The position numbers and the translations under genes are program-made. From NCBI GenBank assembly GCA_029204225.1, contig CM055111.1, forward strand, positions 20,779,003-20,843,002: a stretch of DNA of 64,000 nucleotides. The letters are read 5' to 3'. The notes below the pieces were generated by a model. It had not been told where the DNA came from and searched no databases. It saw nothing but the letters and a program-made list of their open reading frames with translations. Positions 32,781-45,274 of the stretch are shown in pieces. This DNA is from Diphasiastrum complanatum. Its lineage: Eukaryota; Streptophyta; Lycopodiopsida; Lycopodiales; Lycopodiaceae. Numbering within the stretch: the first letter of the stretch is position 1; every line of letters starts with the position of its first letter.

Positions 32781-33822
32781 TTAAACGCTTCCATAGAAAG
32801 AGACCATTTTCCAATCCCATATGGCGAATCCATATTGGAAAATCTAACTGGGGATGAAGTTTACTCCTTCCTGGATGGCTTCAATGGATACAACTTAGTT
32901 GTTATCTCTGAAGAAGACCAACCCAAAACGACTTTTGCTACAGAATGGGGTATCTTCTGCTGGCGCGTTATGCCCTTTGGATTGTGCAATGCGCCATGTA
33001 CCTTTGAATGTGTCATGCAAGCAGTATTTTATGATCTCATCGGTGACAACCTTGAGATCTATCTTGATGACCTTGGGGTGCACTCGGAAGGATCCACGCA
33101 CCTGGCCGTACTCGAACGTAACATCTACAGAGATGAACTACACCACAACCGAGAGGGAAGCATTAACGATGATTTATGCCATCCAGAAGTTTCGACATTA
33201 TCTTCTAGGTAAACCCTTTGTATTTTTCACAGCTCATCAAGCGTTACTTTACCTCGTGAACAAAACTTGCACAACAGGTAGAATCACACGTTGTTTGCTA
33301 TTACTACAAGAATTTGAATTTCGTATTGTTGTGCGCAAAGGCTCGCAACATTTTGTCGCTGATCATCTATCCAGAATACCGAGTGATGAGAAACCAACGG
33401 AGGAGATCAATGATGACCTACCCGATGCAATACTTTTTCAAGTTGACAGTACCCCCATGTGGGCCAAAGACATCACAAAGTTTTTAACGACGGGGGTGCT
33501 AGATCCGACGTTGTCGAAACCTGCCCAACGCGCACTTATCTACAAGGTGGCACCCTATACACTTATAGCGGGGCAATTTTATAGAAAGGGTGCGGACGGT
33601 GTGATTAGACGATGTTTGACTGAGGGCGAGATTATTCCCATCATATCCTTGCTACACGAAGGAGTTGGTGGTGGACGCTTTGCCTCCGAAAACACAGCTA
33701 CGAAGATCTTACTAGCTGGGTATTGGTGGCCTTCGCTATTTAAGGACACTCATAACTTTGTAAAGGCTTGTGATGTGTGCAAAGAGCCAAAAGGCCACAA
33801 TTTTCAGATTATATGTCTTTAA
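32781..33822 (+). pseudogene. gypsy RT and RNase H, internally shortened
   Basis: RT fingers and palm are recognisable: CKLNASIERDHFPIP, FLDGFNGYNLVVI, WRVMPFGLCNAPCTFE and the catalytic YLDD (about 33062). Straight after (near 33110) the frame changes into RNase H (NYTTTEREALTMIYAIQKFR, HQALLYLVN, FVADHLSRIPSDE), so the thumb/connection is lost. From 33480 the integrase zinc-binding region follows (HEGVGGGRFA, then CDVC), with Arg where the second His is expected. Confidence 0.87.
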
Positions 33823-34723
33823 CTCCCATCTTATCTGAACAAGCATTTTTTAAATGGGGTATTGATTATGTAGGACCAATCAGTCTGGCCGCGCGATTCA
33901 CACAGGCAAGATATATTATCTTGGCAACAAATTATTGCACGAAGTGGGCAGAGGTTTGGGCGGTAAAGAACGCCGATGCTTAAACCACTGCTCGGTTTCT
34001 TTATGAGCAAATCATTGTACGATTTGGTTGCCCACTCGAAATCGTCTCAGGGGTACGCACTTTTTGAACACAGTAATTGAATACTTGTTGTCGACCTTCC
34101 TAGTTGTTCATCGCAAAAGTGCCCCATATTACCCAAGATGTAATGGGCAGACTGAGTCCACGAATAAGGTTCTATTCGAAATCCTCACGAAGACGGTGGA
34201 AGCCAGTCGGTTGGATTGGGAGTTCAAGTTACATGCCGCTTTATAGGCGTATCGAACAACACCCAAAAAGGCCACTGACATGACACCATTCCAACTCACG
34301 TATGGACAAGAGGCCGTGATGCCTGTAGAATTCTATGTCCCATCCTTACGGGTAGCCTACGATTTGAAACTAGACGAAAGTCAGATCCTTGCCCATAGGC
34401 TATTCCACCTCCATAAGCTTTGCGAAACAAGAGTCATTAGTGTGCACGCACAGCAAGTGCACAAAAGACGTCGACAAGATTGGCATGACCGCCATATTAA
34501 GTTGAAGGAATTTAAAGAAGGAGATAGAGTCCTTCTCTATCAAACAAAAGTACATAAGGGCAAACTTAAGTTTATTGGCCAAGGTCCCTATATCATTGAT
34601 CAGATCTTTGCTTCGGGCTACACTAAACTTAAAACCCTCGAAGGCATCCCGCTGGACACGATAGTGAACGGGAGTAGATTACGGCGATATCATGAGCCCT
34701 GCTATTCCTTAGACATGTACTGA
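33810..34723 (+). pseudogene. gypsy integrase core and C-terminal domain
   Basis: Core motifs: FKWGIDYVGPI (first Asp), a damaged second-Asp region near 34050, then YYPRCNGQTESTNKVL with the catalytic Glu. Stops at TAA 33981 and TAG 34246 plus a frame break interrupt it. The C-terminal part 34280-34723 is open and includes MTPFQLTYGQEAVMPVEF, FKEGDRVLLYQTKVHKGKL and LKTLEGIPLDTIVNGSRLRR, typical of the GPF/GPY region. Confidence 0.88.
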
Positions 34724-35343
34724 TTGATTGTGTGTTATGTGTGTTAACTTCAGGGAAAGCTTCAAAAGACTTTGGTTCACCTCTTTACAAGCTCTACATA
34801 GTGTTTTACAGCCAACTACCATCCAACATTATGAAAAAAACAAGCAAAAATGATGATTTTTGGCTATTTTTCGATTTTTTTCATCACAATAAAGAGGAAA
34901 TTCATGACATACAACTCTTTCTCTAACACATGCAAACCAATGTACAAAAAATTCTGTGCATGCATGTCTGTAATTTCTGTCGTTTTGTGATAATGTTCAT
35001 TTTTTTTTATTCATTTTTTTATACCCTTTTCCGTTGAATTGCTTGCATGTTTAACAATCAATACTTAGGATAGTTTAGGTCCAAATTCTCACAAATCTAC
35101 CTCACTTCTATCACTATTGTACGGGTTTCAGGTAACAGCATGCATGACCAGTGACAATCATGTCCCAAAACAGTAATTATTATCCGGGTTGGAGCTAGCA
35201 TTACTCATTCTTGCAATCGATTGCAAGGAACTTATTTTTCTTTAAAAAAAAGAAAAAGAAAAAGATACCACTTGCATAAGCTATCAGGCAGCATATTATC
35301 TATATTGTGGAGTCCCAAAACTAAGCAAAGTGCTTGATCAGAC
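34724..35343 (+). other. non-coding spacer between integrase and extra ORF
   Basis: No long frame. It contains A-rich and T-rich runs and ends just before ATG 35344. The tttcag at 35127 could act as a splice acceptor for a subgenomic mRNA expressing the downstream ORF, as is known for envelope-position ORFs. That is inference only. Confidence 0.4.
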
Positions 35344-36995
35344 ATGAAACCTAGCAGGTACACTCAAGAAATTCACTTGGTCTCATTTACTCATTTTTCT
35401 CAAAAGCTAACAGCGGCTTGTCCTTTCTTGGAGTGGCTAAACTTCGACACACGACTTATCTCCGGTGTGCAACATGAATCCCTGGTGCGTGCGGCTTATT
35501 CTACATTTGATGACGAGCTCCAGACATTCAGGATTCCTAGACGCAACGACGAGGATCCAATTTCTATCTCACCACATATCTCAAGCCACTTGGGATTCCC
35601 GAATGAAGGAGAGCCTATGCACGGCAGAGGGCAATCTTTTGATAGGAATTACTTGACGCATCTCTGTACGGAAGATGGTGACACCTCCATCTATAACATT
35701 GACGGTTACGCTGTCAAACTCATCTCGGATCCAGGACTTAGGGCAACAACGGACCTTCTTGTATTACTCACTAAGGTACAATCTTCAAGAATTGACAGGA
35801 TTCCGAACAACACTTTATTCGCCCTATCATTTGGCTTGGAGGAACCTGTTACCCATCACTTCATGTGGGCAGAAAAGATAAGCATCAAGTTATGTGCAGC
35901 GCTCAAAGCAAGAAAACCTCTCACAGACTGCGGATATCTCCTACATATGCTCGTAAGCAAACATTACTTGGGTGACTTCCCTAGCATTCTCACTCGAGTG
36001 CAAGAGGAATATCCAAACGTGCCACATACCACCTCGACACAAGCTCAACAATCACCTCACCACCTCGACACTCAACCTCATTCACCATCCACTACTTATC
36101 TAATCCGCAAATACCCAACCCTTCCCCATGAACTTTTCACAACCATACCCAACCCTCCACCACCAACACTTACCACAACTATAGAGGTACGACACAGAAT
36201 CACGTCGAAGACTCCTAGTCGACAGATGTTAATGTCAGAGGAGTTTAATAAAGCATATCCAAACTGGGAGGACCGAGGCGGGTACACTCTTCTCGATTTC
36301 ACGATATGTAAATCTCACAAGCAGAAAGTGTTAGCATTGGAGCCGCAACCTTAGTGGCGACGTGCTATGATGTTGGAAAATGCATATGCTTTTGAGCGCT
36401 ATATCGTGGCACCAACTTACATGCGTGTCAATCCAACATATTATCCCATAAGACGCAGAGAATATTCGCACCAGAAAGGGTTTCTAATAAAATATATTGG
36501 CCAATTCTACCTAAAGAAGTTCAGACCGATGACCCAGCGGCCGATTTTGTAGCCAATTGCAACTATTTCTACCGGAGACATCATACAAATCTGGACTGCC
36601 ATGTTAGATACTTTGCAGATCATTGCGGCCTAATATCATTCCTTTCTACCTTAAATTGTTTCTAAGATAGAGATCTGCCGCCAATAGTTTTGGATATAAA
36701 TAAGCCCCTAAACATACCCATGGATCACATCAATGTGGCAAGGCTTTACTATCGGGCGGTGATCACCAACGAACTTCACGTTGACATGGTTGAATCTTGG
36801 TACGTGTACGGATTTCTACAAAACATGCTTGATTACTATCGGCCGCAACCATTTTTGGACAAAATTCGATTCGAGAGAATGGAACAGATTGGCAGAGAAG
36901 TTCATAAAATCTGGGTCGCCATCAATGCAAAGCTGCGGGAAGACCAGACAAGACAACAGACAACGGTAATTGGCATGGGACTGCCAATCTTTTGA
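35344..36995 (+). CDS. extra ORF in the gypsy element, unknown family
   Basis: 336 codons run from MKPSRYTQEIHLVSFTHFSQ to TAG 36354, and the same frame continues past it (WRRAMMLENAYAFERYIVAP) to TAG 36552. A further frame at 36690-36995 (MDINKPLNIPMDHINVARLY) looks like its C-terminus. The middle has a Pro/Thr-rich stretch (about 220-280). I see no signal peptide or obvious transmembrane helix, so an envelope role is not supported. Athila and Tat elements often carry an additional ORF here. It is sense-oriented and ends 12 bp before the 3' LTR. Function unknown. Confidence 0.6.
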
Positions 36996-37007
36996 CGGAG
37001 GGGATAA

Positions 37008-37698
37008 TGTAGGCTGATATTCTATGAATATTCGAGCTATCTTGAAAAAGATACAGACATAAGCCTAGAATTGGATCGGTCAAGTTTAGGCCTTTGTGCC
37101 ATGTTGTAACGCTTAAAGTTGTTTAGTTCTAAGCCTAAGTCTAGAAGATTGAAACTTAAACTAGTCTGAATAAGTTCAACTCAAGTTAGTTCAGTTGTTT
37201 ATGGTCCATTGGGGGTACCCATGGCACCAATGTGATTCAAAGTTAATTTAGTCCCATAATGCCTTTTTGTAAGTGACCACCACTCCAAGTATATATAGGA
37301 GTGGAAGAGTCCATTTTCGACAAGAACCTCTTTTGCAATACATGTCTATCTTTCTCTCTCAGTGTTCTCCCTTGTGTGGTTTCATGTACTGTGTTACTTC
37401 AAATTGTATTGTATATTATTCATCTGGCAACATGTTAAGTTAATCTAGGCCCTCCATTCTCTAGCAGGGTAAGCCTTAGAGGAGGAGATTTTAGGTTAAG
37501 CCGTCATTTGAGTCAGTTCCTAAGTAGAGAAACGAGAGAGAGCGGATCTTACCCTCAGAATACTCATCCTATGCTTGTACTGTCTTCTTAGTATCCATAT
37601 CTAAGCTAGCTGGGAAAGCCTTAGTGAGGGTTAGTTGGGAGAAGCCATAACTCGATCTAGTCGGAGCCATAGCCAGTGTGGATGCTAAAGAGCTAACA
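37008..37698 (+). repeat. 3' LTR of the gypsy element
   Basis: 691 bp, TGTAGGCTG to GCTAACA, preceded by the ggaggggataa purine run and followed by the atatg duplication. It lacks one of the two ttaggttaagccg blocks of the 5' LTR. Confidence 0.93.
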
Positions 37699-37703
37699 AT
37701 ATG

Positions 37704-38949
37704 TATGCTTTGATCCATTTGAGTTCTTTCAAACACATGAGAACTAAATGATAAAGAATTAAACAATGCTCATTGTCTGAAATCTAACTTATCCGAGTTA
37801 TTGTGAGTGAAGTTTCATTTGTTATTCTATAGGGAAATATTAGATGGATTCACCTAGGATAATAAAATTTTGAAGTCATTCTATTTCACATACTAATTTT
37901 GATTGAGTTTTAAATCGTTTTATTTGAGATACATGATGTAGTACATGTTCTGAAGTGAGGTCCGTCTTTGAACATTGAACTCCATTTTAGAAGTGTTCAA
38001 TTGTAGTTCATTGTTAAATGATATTGTTCGAGAGTTTCGAACCATGCTTAACCATTTCAAAGATTCATATGTGGGAAAGAATTACATCAGATTTAGTACA
38101 ACAGAACTTAGCCAAATTGGTAGTCGATTAATTTTGATAAGGGTAAGTCAATTGTTGATAGATTCGATCTATTCGAGCTTTTGTAATTTCTAAGGAATCT
38201 GAGTATTTCACTTGAGTTGATTGAAACTCTATAAAACTAACTTAATTGTGGTACTATTACATTACATCAGGGTAATATAGTGTTCTACATAATGTTATAT
38301 AGTTTCTTAACCTTTGTATACTTTTTTTACATGTTTTTAGACTTGTTAGAAGTGGAAGATATATCAAAATAAAAATATATTTGACTTTGAGTCAACTTGA
38401 CATTACATTGTCAAATTGACTCATTAGATTAGAAATTAGAATTTTTATTTTATTTAAAAGTATTTTCAAGCACTGTGTGACAGATCCACACAATGCATTG
38501 GCGTGAGAAAAATACAATTCTTCCACGAATAGCAGCTCGCTTACTAGCGGACTTCTTGGATCTGCTGGTTCTCTTACGAAATTGTCTCGCTCACAAGCCG
38601 AACATATATTTTGTATATTTTCGTCTATATGTTTTATGCATCAAGCAGAATGTATATAGTTCGCAAAATTTTTTGTGTCGCATCGAGCACCTTCTTTGAT
38701 CAGACAGATTAAACATTTATAACTAATCATGGATTACAAGAGTGGTGAATTAGCCATGTCCTAAAGCACTTCTACTGATGTCACAATATTAGATCAAATA
38801 TTTGTACCTCATGGCACTTGGTTGATCTTCTTGGTCCTTTTGTGGAGCACGAATGATTTTGTGTCGCGAATAATTTTGTGTCGTGTGTCGCAAAATTGTT
38901 CGCAAACATTTTTGCTTTGTTTGTCTTTTGTGTCAAATTTAGGGTTGAA
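37704..38949. other. unassigned sequence
   Basis: Joined to 26306-26545 before the gypsy insertion. One plus-strand run at 37975-38193 (72 codons, FKDSYVGKNYIRFSTTELSQ) looks protein-like but matches nothing I recognise. A cluster of tcgcgaat/ttgttcgcaaac words at 38865-38910 echoes 597-708. No terminal repeats found. Confidence 0.4.
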
Positions 38950-39213
38950 AGCTAGCAAAGCTTTGGCAATTGAAACGTTTTGTTTCTTCAAATCTGAAGA
39001 TCAAGTGGTAGATATTCTTACTAAGTCATTAGGTAGATGTATATCTAAAAATTTTCGTACTTTATTAGGAATAGTAGAATGTAATTTTATCATTGAGGGA
39101 GAGTGTTAGAAACCAATGATAAACTTATTACTATTTACGATTTACTGTTGACAGTTGTTACTAGTTGTGAGTAGCTATAGGCTAGTCTATAGTCAACTAC
39201 TAGTTTCTCTCTC

Positions 39214-39304
<91 letters not shown>
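38950..39304 (+). pseudogene. copia RNase H tail followed by a 3' LTR with a (CT)n tract
   Basis: 38950-39100 encodes KALAIETFCFFKSEDQVVDI and LTKSLGRCISKNFRTLLGIV, the C-terminus of a copia polyprotein. A gagggagag purine tract follows and the LTR begins TGTTAGAAACC at 39104. A (CT)n microsatellite covers 39205-39304 within the LTR. The LTR's far end and the element's 5' half are not identifiable. Confidence 0.75.
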
Positions 39305-39306
<2 letters not shown>

Positions 39307-41068
39307 TCAGGGTTTATTGTACTCTTTGTTATTTAGTGTGAGTGAGTGTGATGGTGTGTTCTTCCTCTTTCTCTTGGTGATTGCTTATGGTGACTAATTG
39401 ATAGTGCTTATTAGATCTTTGACAATTTTATCTCTCATTGGACTTCATAGATCTATGAAGTGGCAACAATCAGCAATAAACAATATGTGCTGTATTAACC
39501 TTCAAAAGAGTCCCCCTTTTTTTTTTTGAACTGTGGAAAGTATAGTAAAAAAATTTGCAAAACAATTATTCTTAACTTCCCAAGATAAGAGAGAATTCTA
39601 TACAAGGTAAATCTAAGTCGTTGCTTGTGATTTTTTAAGGAAGTATACCATAGTTCATTCATAAACAATTCCTTTCCAACACTGATGTTTTTATGAACAT
39701 AATATCACCGTTTAATGTCTCATAAAGTCTATGTAGCTATTGAGTAATTGAAATTGACCAATCTTGAGTTTAGTACCATAAGATCGCTCAAGCTTGGCCC
39801 CTATGACCCAAGATAGCTCAAATTTGATGTCCATAACTTGACATAGTTTGATTTGGTTCTTAAAATTTAAGCTTATACATTGAGTGATTGAATTTGAGGA
39901 ATATAAAAGCTACGACATTCAAACAACTCAAATTTTGTGTGCATCACTCGATATAGCTGAACTAGATTTGAACACTTATTACTTGACATAGGACATTGAG
40001 TGATAAAATTTGACCAATCACAAGTTTAAAACATTCAAATTGCTCAAGTTCGAGCCCTTGTCGATGGAATTGAATCCCTAACACTTGATATAGCTCAAAT
40101 TGATGCCCCGAGCTACCAACAATCTAGAAGAGCTTTAGGATTTGAATTACTATAGATCTTACAGTGGCAATCTCTTCAAGGTTCAATAAAGTCGATAGCA
40201 ATTTTAAAATAGAAAATTCAAAGAGACAATCAAGCTATGTCCTTAATTTTATATTTGAGCTAAGGACGCAAGTTTCATCTAGTCTCATTTCAAACATATT
40301 CTCCAAGTAAAGTGTTTTCAAATATATTTTCCAAGCAGTAACTATAAATATATAAATATAAAATCTTGTCTCATTATATCATTAATCTCAAAGTTGATGC
40401 TTTGTATGTAATTTGTATTTTGTCAATGCTACATGTTTAGATAAGATTTAGCATTCTTGTTGATAACAAATCAAATATCTTTACCGATTAGCAAATATGT
40501 CATCTAATGAAGAAATGTCCTGAAACATGTATTTATATTTTGCTATACATAAAATAGTGTGTTTTTACAAGGTATGACCTTTGTATTTTTTGTTTTTGTG
40601 ATTGTTTAAAGCACAACGCTTACAGATTGTGAAAAAATTAAAAAAGATGTAGTAGTTTACAAAATGAAATCAGAAAAGAGAGCACAAGTGATTGATCAAG
40701 AACTTAGTAGAACATCATCATCGCCAAGTTTCGACACTCAACCTTGACTTAAATGGAAACCATATATTTGTAATTGTTGCAAATTTGAGAGTAGATTGAT
40801 TTTCATGCAAGTTATCTTGTGACATCAAGCTAATCATTCTTATGATTGATTGTAACATGAAACTAGTATCAAAAGGAGTATGATGAAAAAAAATATTGTG
40901 AGTGTGAGCAATGCAAATAATTGAAAACTCGAACAAGACAAATAGTGGAGCAAAGTTTTGGAAGTTTGAAAAGCATGTGGTGGAGCCTGACGTGGTTTTG
41001 GAAGTATATTTTATATATTAAGTATTGGTCCTTATCATATACTAAATTTTTTGAATAAAGACTAATGC
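39305..41068. other. unassigned AT-rich region with degenerate repeats
   Basis: Between about 39760 and 40120, variants of gatatagctcaaattt/ttgagtgattgaattt recur about every 50-70 bp. No coding frame, terminal repeats or domains were found elsewhere in the region. Confidence 0.5.
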
Positions 41069-41088
41069 TTGTCTAAATTTTCTCTCTT

Positions 41089-41254
41089 GCAGAATTATAC
41101 ATTGGTGTCAACCTCTTACATAATTGATAATCTTATCAACAAGATCAGAGATATCAATTTTGCATCATCTTTAGCATTAGATGAAGATCTACCTGATCAT
41201 CATATTCTTGATGTCACTAGTCACTACAAACCTAATGATGTGGAGGTTATGTAG
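41089..41254 (+). other. exon-like ORF of unknown family
   Basis: A good acceptor (tttctctcttgcag) ends at 41091 and opens a 54-codon frame (NYTLVSTSYIIDNLINKIRD and onwards) that stops at TAG 41254. It could be a terminal exon of a decayed gene. No family recognised and no upstream exon identified. Confidence 0.25.
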
Positions 41255-41269
41255 ATTTGCATGTCTCAT

Positions 41270-41500
41270 ATGGATCACACTCACTCCACCACACCTCATA
41301 TGGATCCTACTTGCATGGATTTTAGCCATCCCATAATGTCACCACACAAACTATATTATTCCATGACGTGACCTCATGTGGATCTTGCTATATATTACAT
41401 TCATCCCATGATGTCGTCACACATAGATTCTATCCATCCCATGACACCTCATGTGAATCTTGTTATCAATTTTATCCACACAATGACATCATTATGAGAA
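41270..41500. repeat. degenerate catcccatgatgtc / cctcatatggatc repeat
   Basis: Alternating variants of cctcatgtggatcttgct and catcccatgatgtc recur four to five times with about 60-bp periodicity. Non-coding. Confidence 0.55.
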
Positions 41501-41702
41501 CATTAGAGATCAAAACACATTTGATCTACAAATGATCTTTAGCCAATTTGGATTACACATCGAGAATCATCTACAACATAGAAATCACTCCTTTATGCAT
41601 GCTAGAATTTAGAAATGCATCAAGATCTGATCATAACCACTTAGATATGACTTAGTAGTATCCCTGTCCATATAACAGCAGTACAGTACAATACTCCACA
41701 TG

Positions 41703-42140
41703 TGTGAAAGCTAGATCAACAAGAAAATCAACATTCTACACATAGAAACTCAAGATATCATGAGAAAACTATAAGAGATGGACATAGAATCAACAAAGAT
41801 GAATTCTCCACATCATACGAGAAAACAATGATCTTTTCTCCACTCCAAATGTAATGTACCAATATTGACCAATTAAAATGGGTCCAAAATTGACCTCATC
41901 CACTTCTCTATTTGCCAAAAATAGTAATACCACTATTTAGGCCCTTATTGACAGATATGAAACTATCTCTAAGTTGAGATTTCACTTTGGCCTCCAAAAA
42001 TGCCAAATAAAAATGTCAAAACTAGTTGACAATTTCCACATTCCCTCTTCAACTAGTTTTAGATAGATTTAGATAGTACACCAAGTGATGTTCTATGCTT
42101 CATAAAAAAGTCTTTTTCCAATGCTTTGGTGAAGGGGAGA
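41703..42140 (-). mobile_element. 3' LTR and RNase H tail of a minus-strand copia
   Basis: On the minus strand, 42140-42055 encodes a copia C-terminus (LHQSIGKRL / TSLG-type residues in two frames). A gaagaggg purine tract follows, then an LTR starting TGTGGAAATTGTCAACTAG at 42048. Inverted ends TGTGGAAA..CTTTCACA suggest the LTR reaches 41703, but this outer limit is tentative. The LTR start resembles that at 16146. Confidence 0.6.
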
Positions 42141-42179
42141 GGTAGTGGAGACCTGAAACAACCTCTAAGGGCTTGTGAT

Positions 42180-42880
42180 TTCATCACAACCATCAAAACA
42201 TCACAAAAAATCCACAAATCTGCATTTTGGAGAAAAAAAATAAGAAAAAAAATCCATCAGTCCTTATTTCTCCCAAACAAGTGAGAAGTAACTCTTGCAT
42301 GACTGACAATAGCCTGAGATCATTTTTTCAGACCTGCATAGAAGCCTACGAGAGTTAGTTCACAACAGATTTCAAAAAATCAGAGAAAAATCATAAAAAT
42401 TAAAAAAAATCCCTTGTAAAATCAAAAAAATTTACGAACTGCTCAGTAACCTTTGTAGAGCCTCTTGAAGCTGCATCTCACTGAGAAAAACACATAGAAA
42501 TTTCTACGAGAGTTAGCTTCCTTCGAAGGTTCCCAAGATCTAGAAGATCAAAATCAAAGGCAAAACTCCTTCCAAAAGTCAATTTTTCAAATTTTTGTGG
42601 CAACTAACTCTCTCAAAGTCTCATGTAGCTCATCTCACTGAGATAGGTACACAGACGATTTTGTGAGAGTTTATCTTGTTTCAGTAAGCTGAAAAGTGGG
42701 TTTAAGTGTCTAAAAATTGAGAAAATCATCGGAATCAGAGAGTCAATGCATAAATAACTTTTGTAGACAGTTTCATTGTTTCCAGAAGGTCATTTTATGT
42801 TAGTGATCAAGCATGCGAGAGTTAGTTTGAAGTATTTAGTGATTTGTAAGCCAAAAGATTTCCATGTTTTGGTGTTAGCG
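42180..42880. repeat. degenerate tandem repeat, period about 155 bp
   Basis: The word tacgagagttag recurs at 42347, 42505, 42664 (gtgagagtttat) and 42815, spaced 151-159 bp. Between the words, gagcctcttgaagctgcatctcactgagaa-like sequence recurs at matching offsets. Four diverged copies, not coding. Confidence 0.7.
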
Positions 42881-42895
42881 ATTACGCGATCCTAG

Positions 42896-43466
42896 AAATA
42901 GAAGAGAGTGGCACCATCGCCACCCTCCTCAGTATCGTTCACAGATGATCAACCCTCATCTGTAGGACCATATCCTAACATAAGGAAAGAAGGATGACAA
43001 TACCAGAAGATGCGCCATTGGATACAGGAGGCATAGGCAGAGGAAGTTGCACAAGCCAAGGACGTACCTACAGAACCTCTCACTACTGGAGTACCTGCAC
43101 CACCAACAGGTTCACCATTAAGAACAAATCTCAATGACTATTTGCACCATCATGAAATACCTTTTTAGATGGGAGAGCCTGAGGTTCCACAAACATAAGT
43201 TCTCACAAGTCTACTGACTAGCCGTATGAACTTATCACTGAGAGAGTTCCCGCGGATTGCACCACAAGCAAAGAGCATCCTAGCAGATCGGATCAAATCA
43301 GAACCGGAATCAAGCACAAAAGAGCCCTTGTATTGTGCGGGCTATGAAGGAACCAACAACGTCCTCCACATTGGAGCAGCGTGGGAGAGTGAACAACACA
43401 ACATCACCCTGCCGATCAAACACAAGAGATTTGAGGACGAAGCTACCATGGTAGATGGAGGATTAG
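42896..43466 (+). other. retroelement-like relic with an 81-codon ORF
   Basis: Protein-like stretches switch between frames: MTIPEDAPLDTGGIGRGSCT near 42995, then an open 81-codon frame at 43226-43471 (MNLSLREFPRIAPQAKSILA and onwards) ending as the LTR begins. It is probably the end of a decayed retroelement ORF, with agatggaggattag acting as polypurine tract. Family not recognised. Confidence 0.4.
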
Positions 43467-44196
43467 TGTGAAGATTAATTAAAATATTATCTTTCTATCT
43501 CGAGTTTGGGATCATGTCCATGATAATTTCCACTAGATTTCATGTTGTACATATAAGGACTGTGAATTGAGCACATATCCTTCTAGTGTAGCTCGGATTT
43601 GAGTTAGGTAGGTTCAATTGTAATGAAATGCAAATGTTTTGATAGCATGCAAAGTCTTACTGTATGCATGCAAGCCACATGCAATCAGTGCATACAACAT
43701 GCAAAGTAGTTTATGTGATCTACACATGTCTAGGCAATTTTATGAGTTGACATGCAGTACATGCACCATACATGCATGCAGTTACACATGTGGATCTCTG
43801 GTAGGTGAATTAGTTCAGTTAAGTGGACTTTCCATGCAATTCCACTGTAGGAATTCGAGTCTCTCTCATGTAGGGAAAGCTGGGCATGTTTTGCCATATT
43901 GTGAATATTGAGAATTTGGTGTTTTGGACTCATTCTCTCTCTACCCGAGTTTTCTATGTATGATTTTCTCTTTCTACCAGAGAGCAGCCTCTTTTTCCCA
44001 TACTGAACACTTAGGATTATTTCTGACATTCATTTCTCATAGTGAAGAGTTAGATTTTTTCATCAGATGTATGCCATTGTGCTCTTGCCTTAGATTTTTC
44101 AAGCATACAGTTCTTTGATCAATCTTGTGCAATCACAACACCTCAGTAAGATCCTGTAGTGTGTGTGGTGAAGTTCACACGTGCTAAAAACTTCAC
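43467..44196 (+). repeat. 5' LTR of a truncated copia element
   Basis: 730 bp from TGTGAAGATTAATTAAAAT to AAAACTTCACA, followed directly by TGGTATCAGAGCTTC (44197). Its first 240 bp match the truncated LTR at 26061. The TGTGAAG..CTTCACA ends are inverted repeats. It contains catgcatgc-rich sequence in the middle. Confidence 0.9.
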
Positions 44197-44469
44197 ATGG
44201 TATCAGAGCTTCATGATTTGAAGAGGTGAGGGTGTATACATCAGATCATCAGTGTTTTTGGTTGCGGGAACTCAAATTTTGGAGAAGGATTCAAACTCGC
44301 TGAGAAACAAGCAATCTGTGGATCATAAGTGGATCAAATCAAGGCTGATATAATCCAGCGGAGCTTTGTACGGACAGAGAACTCACACGTGTGAAATCAA
44401 CCCTCGTTAACGAGTGCTACTTCTCAAGGAATGATCCAAATTTGATGTTCTATAGCTTGTTGGATAGGT

Positions 44470-45212
44470 ATTGGAGAGTAGAATGTGTTGCTATCCAAGA
44501 AGTGGGTTGAAGCAATGACCCAAGAATTTGAAGCCTTGATGTCAATGGAGAATGCAGTCTCAACAAAGAAGCAACTCACATACTTGCTACGAGCTCTACC
44601 AAGATCATTTCAAATGACCTGAACACTACTTGCTAAAGATCCGACGATGACTCTTGAGAAGGCTGTAATCGAGATCAGAGAAGAGGTGGAAACTCGTGAT
44701 TACCTTGATCATAGGGATAACTCTAATCAAGCTCTCTACAGTAACAAAGAGAATCAAAGGAAGAACTCCAAGCCTAAGAGGGAGTTAGATCAAAGACAAG
44801 ATCGAAAGTAGTAGTCAGAGGGAGTCAAAGAAGAAAAATGGAAGAGAAGAAATAAGCTGAGACAACAGAACAGTGAGAAGAAGACCTGCATGAGATGCAC
44901 ACGAGATGGACACACTATTGATAAGTGTTGGCTCAATCCAAAGATAGAGTGCATCCACTGTCACAAGAAGGTCATGTAGCTATTGATTGCAACCAAAATT
45001 TTGGAAACAAGAAAGCTCAGAGCAGACGGGAGAGCGATAATAGCTCATCCTACGTGGAGGAACCAGAGTCCTCCAAGATTGTCGAAGACAAAGCTAACAA
45101 CGACAAGAACCCAGTAGCTTACTTGTGTGTTAATGTATGTGCAACATCAACTTCAGATACACAAGAGATAATTATTGAGTATACATCATCAGGAGTATAC
45201 GGCTCAAGATAG
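44470..45212 (+). pseudogene. copia gag relic with two zinc knuckles
   Basis: Translation from about 44500 gives a gag C-terminal half (EAMTQEFEALMSMENAVSTK, then MTLEKAVIEIREEVETRDYL). Two CX2CX4HX4C knuckles follow: CMRCTRDGHTIDKC, and CIHCHKKG followed, after a one-base shift, by GHVAIDC. The last frame runs to TAG 45212. It is broken by a TGA and TAG codons. The element ends here: no protease or pol is found, and the histone/Ulp1 locus follows immediately. Confidence 0.8.
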
Positions 45213-45274
45213 AACTGTCATCACAAAACACGAGAATCAGGAAATTACAAACAATGATAGTAATAAAATATGAA

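Larger units (their letters stand above)
26551..37698 (+). mobile_element. complete 11.1-kb Ty3/gypsy element, Athila/Tat-like
   Basis: LTRs at 26551-27282 and 37008-37698 are flanked by the duplication atatg (26546-26550 and 37699-37703). The primer-binding site TTGGCACACCGTTGCCGC at 27283 resembles the Asp-tRNA type used by Athila and Tat elements. The polypurine tract gacggaggggata precedes the 3' LTR. The order is a 2.4-kb repeat-rich leader, gag, zinc fingers, protease, RT, RNase H, integrase, then an extra ORF of about 550 codons before the 3' LTR. RT is shortened and stops interrupt the polyprotein, so it is inactive. The LTRs look similar apart from a gap of about 40 bp and scattered changes. 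Confidence 0.93.
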
